Origin: Fimenecus sp052273625
Lineage (GTDB): Bacteria > Bacillota > Clostridia > Oscillospirales > Acutalibacteraceae
Direction: 5' to 3'
NCBI GenBank assembly: GCA_052273625.1
Contig: DAVZHW010000070.1
Location: 1 to 7,216 of the forward strand
DNA length: 7,216 nt
Below, piece after piece: positions 4,523-7,216 of this stretch. The position numbers and the translations under genes are program-made. Within the stretch, counting starts at the first letter, position 1; each line of letters begins with the position of its first letter. The notes under the pieces were generated by a model. That model made no database searches, was not told the DNA's origin, and was given only the letters and a program-made list of their open reading frames with translations.

Positions 4523-7216
4523 TTACCGTTCCAAATCCTTATTTTTTCTTTCGGGCAGTTCGTTACCTTGCTCTGGCTCGGTATCAATGGCAGAGGGGTC
4601 TTTTTCGTTCAAATTCAGCTCAATGTTGAGAGCGTTCAACCTGTCGGTTTTCTCTTTCAGCTCCTCCTCAAATGCAAAAGGCTTCTTGACTTCGACCTTC
4701 GCATTTTTAAGCTGTGTGACGATTTCCTCCTTTCTGGTCTTTGCGGCTGTAAGCATAGCAGGAAGTCTTGACAACTCATTCTCAATTCGGGTCAGATTAC
4801 CGAAAGCGTCCGAGCCTAACTCGACCTTGTGCCTGCTCTTTCCGCAGAGATTTAAGCAATAGTTTGAATTAACAGGGTCGTAATAAACCTCTAATTTGAA
4901 GCCACGGTAGCTGCCGATTTCAGTCGGCTGTGACAGAGGATGCTCCTTACAAACAGCAAGCAGCATTTGTCCTGCGTCTGCTTTTTCGGTATAGGTCACG
5001 CCCTGCAAGGTCATCGGACAGAACTTATCCTCGCCCTGCGGTTTGTGCTGTTCAGCAAGTGCAGTATCCGCTTCATAGCCCGTAATGCGTTCCTCATACT
5101 CTTTAATCAGCTTCGGGAACTGCTGTAAGATTCTGTCCTCAAGGTCATAATGCTCGGACAGATAGCTCTGCTTTAATACTTTAAGCTTCGATACCTGTAT
5201 ATCCAAGTCCATTTTTTCCTTGAAACGCTCATCGCCTGTGGCAAGCATTTTGACCTCCGCAAAGGACAATGCCACCTCGTCCACATCTTCGGCAGAACGG
5301 ACAGGGCTTTTGCTCGTCATTATCTGGCTGATAAATTTCTGCTTGCTTTCCACTAACTGATAGAGGTAGGCATCAAAGGTCTGTTCCGTCACATAGCGGT
5401 AAACCTCAACCTCTGGGAACATATTTCCCTGCCGTTCAATTCGCCCCTGCCTTTGTTCAAGGTCAGAGGGTCGCCACGGACAATCTAAATTGTGAATGGC
5501 GATAAGGCGGTCTTGGACATTTGTGCCTGCTCCCATTTTCGGGGTAGAGCCGAGTAACACACGGACTTCGCCGCTTCGTACCTTTGCGAACAGCTCCTTT
5601 TTCTGTGCGTCGGTGGTAGCTTCGTGGATAAAGCGTACCTGTTCAGCAGGGATACCTCTCTCGGTGAGCTTACCCCGAATATCATCATAGATGTTAAAAC
5701 TGCCGTCGCCTTTCGGAGTGGAGAGGTCGCAGAACACAAGCTGCGTTGCTTTCGTGTCGGCGTGTTCCTCCCAGATACGGTACACATTATCCACGCAGGC
5801 ATTGACCTTGCTGTCAGGGTCATCGGGCAGCATCGGGTCAATCATTCTCTGGTCGAGAGCAAGTTTCCGCCCGTCATTCGTGATTTTGAGCATATTATCG
5901 ACCTGTGGCTCAACAGCTCTGGCACGGACTTTCTCGGCTCGCTTCGCAAGGTTGGCGACCATTTCCGTCTGTATCTCGCTCGGCTTGGTCTTGATATTGT
6001 GGTAATTGACCTTTGGAACGGGGAGCTTTAGCATATCGGCGGTCTGAATATCCGCCACCTCACGGAACATCTGCATAAGCTCTGGCAGATTATAGAACTT
6101 GGCAAATCTCGTCTTGGCTCGGTAGTTCGTACCCTCTGGGGCAAGCTCCAGAGCCGTGACCGTTTCTCCAAAAGTCGAAGCCCAACTGTCAAAATGCTGC
6201 AAGCCGTTTTGCATAAGCGTGTCGTACTGCAAGTATCTTTGAACGGAATACAGCTCCACCATTGAGTTTGAAACAGGCGTACCCGTTGCAAATATCGTAC
6301 CTCGGTTGCCTGTGATTTCGTCCAGATAGCGGCACTTCATAAAGAGGTCGGAGCTTTTTTGTGCTTCGGTCTGGGCAATGCCGCCGACATTTCTCATCTT
6401 GGTGTAGAGGTACAAATTCTTGTAAAAATGACTTTCATCAATGAATAAGCGGTCAACGCCCAATTCCTCAAAGTCAATCACGGTGTCTTTCCGCTTCGTG
6501 TCATTGAGCTTGTCGAGCTTCGCTTGGATTGATTTTCGGGTTTTCATTAGCTGCTTGACCGTGAACTGTTCGCCGTGGGATTTCTGAATATCGTCAATGC
6601 CCATCTCTATATCGTCAAGCTGTCTTTGGAGCTGCTCCCTCTGGCGTTCCATACTCATCGGTATTTTTTCAAACTGGCTATGCCCTATGATGACCGCATC
6701 GTAATCGCCCGTGGCAATCCTGCCGCAGAACTTTTTGCGGTTGGCGGTTTCAAAATCCTGCTTCCGTGCCACTAAAATATTGGCACTCGGATACAATCGC
6801 AGATACTCGGACGCCCATTGACCGACAAGGTGGTTTGGCACGACAAACATGGATTTCTGGCATAAGCCGAGCCGCTTGCTTTCCTGTGCGGCGGCGACCA
6901 TTTCAAAGGTCTTGCCCGCACCGACCTTGTGTGCAAGGAGCGTGTTGCCGCCGTAAAGGATATGGGCAATCGCATTGACTTGGTGGGGTCGGAGCGTGAT
7001 TTCTGGACTGATGCCGCCGAAAGTGATATGGCTTCCGTCATACTCACGGGGGCGGACAGAGTTAAAAGTGTCATTGTAAGAACGGACAAGGCGGTTTCTG
7101 CGTTCGGGGTCTTTCCAAATCCAATCCTGAAACGCCTGCTTGATAACTTCCTGCTTTGCCTGTGCCGCCGTAGTTTCCTTGTGGTTGAATACTGCCTTTT
7201 TGTTGCCGTTTTCGTC
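4523..7216 (-). CDS. Giant SNF2-type DNA helicase, C-terminal part (5' end beyond window)
   Basis: The frame is open from base 7216 to TAA 4523-4525, giving 897 residues; numbering below counts from 7216. It holds a complete SNF2/superfamily 2 ATPase core: Walker A AHKVGAGKTFEM (Lys102), DESH box (260-263), motif III ATGTPVSNS (310-318), motif V GAGTNVQDRL (563-572) and motif VI QRQGRIERQG (588-597). A long coiled-coil insert lies between Walker A and the DESH box (about 188-240). The region after 665 has further coiled coils and an acidic tail with no known domain. Preceding residues RPHQVNAIAHIL match a Q-motif-like start. In related elements the full protein is about 2,000-3,000 residues, with an N-terminal N6-adenine methyltransferase part that would lie to the right. 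Proposed role: DNA remodelling or protection during transfer; unproven. The ATG at 6901 is internal and not the start. Confidence 0.9.
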   Translation of the reverse strand, partial: DENGNKKAVFNHKETTAAQAKQEVIKQAFQDWIWKDPERRNRLVRSYNDTFNSVRPREYDGSHITFGGISPEITLRPHQVNAIAHILYGGNTLLAHKVGAGKTFEMVAAAQESKRLGLCQKSMFVVPNHLVGQWASEYLRLYPSANILVARKQDFETANRKKFCGRIATGDYDAVIIGHSQFEKIPMSMERQREQLQRQLDDIEMGIDDIQKSHGEQFTVKQLMKTRKSIQAKLDKLNDTKRKDTVIDFEELGVDRLFIDESHFYKNLYLYTKMRNVGGIAQTEAQKSSDLFMKCRYLDEITGNRGTIFATGTPVSNSMVELYSVQRYLQYDTLMQNGLQHFDSWASTFGETVTALELAPEGTNYRAKTRFAKFYNLPELMQMFREVADIQTADMLKLPVPKVNYHNIKTKPSEIQTEMVANLAKRAEKVRARAVEPQVDNMLKITNDGRKLALDQRMIDPMLPDDPDSKVNACVDNVYRIWEEHADTKATQLVFCDLSTPKGDGSFNIYDDIRGKLTERGIPAEQVRFIHEATTDAQKKELFAKVRSGEVRVLLGSTPKMGAGTNVQDRLIAIHNLDCPWRPSDLEQRQGRIERQGNMFPEVEVYRYVTEQTFDAYLYQLVESKQKFISQIMTSKSPVRSAEDVDEVALSFAEVKMLATGDERFKEKMDLDIQVSKLKVLKQSYLSEHYDLEDRILQQFPKLIKEYEERITGYEADTALAEQHKPQGEDKFCPMTLQGVTYTEKADAGQMLLAVCKEHPLSQPTEIGSYRGFKLEVYYDPVNSNYCLNLCGKSRHKVELGSDAFGNLTRIENELSRLPAMLTAAKTRKEEIVTQLKNAKVEVKKPFAFEEELKEKTDRLNALNIELNLNEKDPSAIDTEPEQGNELPERKNKDLER

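Larger units (their letters stand above)
1..7216. mobile_element. Internal segment of a Tn1549/CTn-like integrative conjugative element
   Basis: The whole window behaves as part of one conjugative element. All supported genes are on the minus strand and belong to families that recur together in Clostridia conjugative transposons: relaxase, MobC, DUF3789-like, DpnD/PcfM-like, DUF3991/Toprim and a giant SNF2-type helicase. No integrase, excisionase, type IV secretion gene or att site lies inside, so the limits of the element are not seen. An element on a plasmid cannot be excluded. The AT-rich block at about 3249-4052 is a likely later insertion into this backbone. Confidence 0.85.

Noticed and set aside
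1..7216. CRISPR array, tRNA, rRNA or insertion sequence
   Set aside because: No regularly spaced repeats, no tRNA-like cloverleaf noticed, and no transposase frame or terminal inverted repeats around the AT-rich block.

Overview
The window reads as an internal piece of a large integrative and conjugative element of the Tn1549/CTn type, as found in gut Clostridia (Lachnospiraceae, Ruminococcaceae, Clostridioides). The evidence is gene content: a MOBP-like relaxase with its MobC partner, a tiny one-helix DUF3789-like protein, a DpnD/PcfM-like protein, a DUF3991/Toprim primase-like protein and the end of a very large SNF2-type helicase. All supported genes lie on the minus strand, so the transcription order runs from right to left. 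The host assignment is from family knowledge, and neither element end (integrase, att site) is present.

Layout in transcription order. Positions 7216-4523 hold the C-terminal 897 residues of the SNF2-type helicase, whose start lies beyond the right edge. A short gap with a promoter-like sequence leads to an unrecognised 109-residue protein (4445-4116), followed by a terminator-like hairpin. Next comes an AT-rich stretch with one gene for an unknown 237-residue protein with a single N-terminal membrane helix. It has its own strong-looking promoter and sits between two exact 17-bp direct repeats (3232-3248 and 4053-4069). After a second hairpin come the Toprim protein (TTG start, 3175-2192) and the DpnD/PcfM-like protein with a cysteine-rich tail (2117-1821). 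Then there is an 89-bp gap with two neighbouring inverted repeats, the best oriT candidate in the window. The last block is the mobilisation operon: DUF3789-like (1731-1579), mobC (1619-1287) and relaxase (1287 to beyond base 1), with overlapping reading frames.

How the parts fit: MobC and the relaxase would bind and nick oriT to start transfer. The Toprim protein probably helps DNA processing or priming, and the helicase probably handles or protects element DNA. The repeat-flanked membrane protein does not belong to this conserved set. It looks like a compact cargo cassette set between two transcription-stop structures of the backbone, and is the most interesting part of the window.
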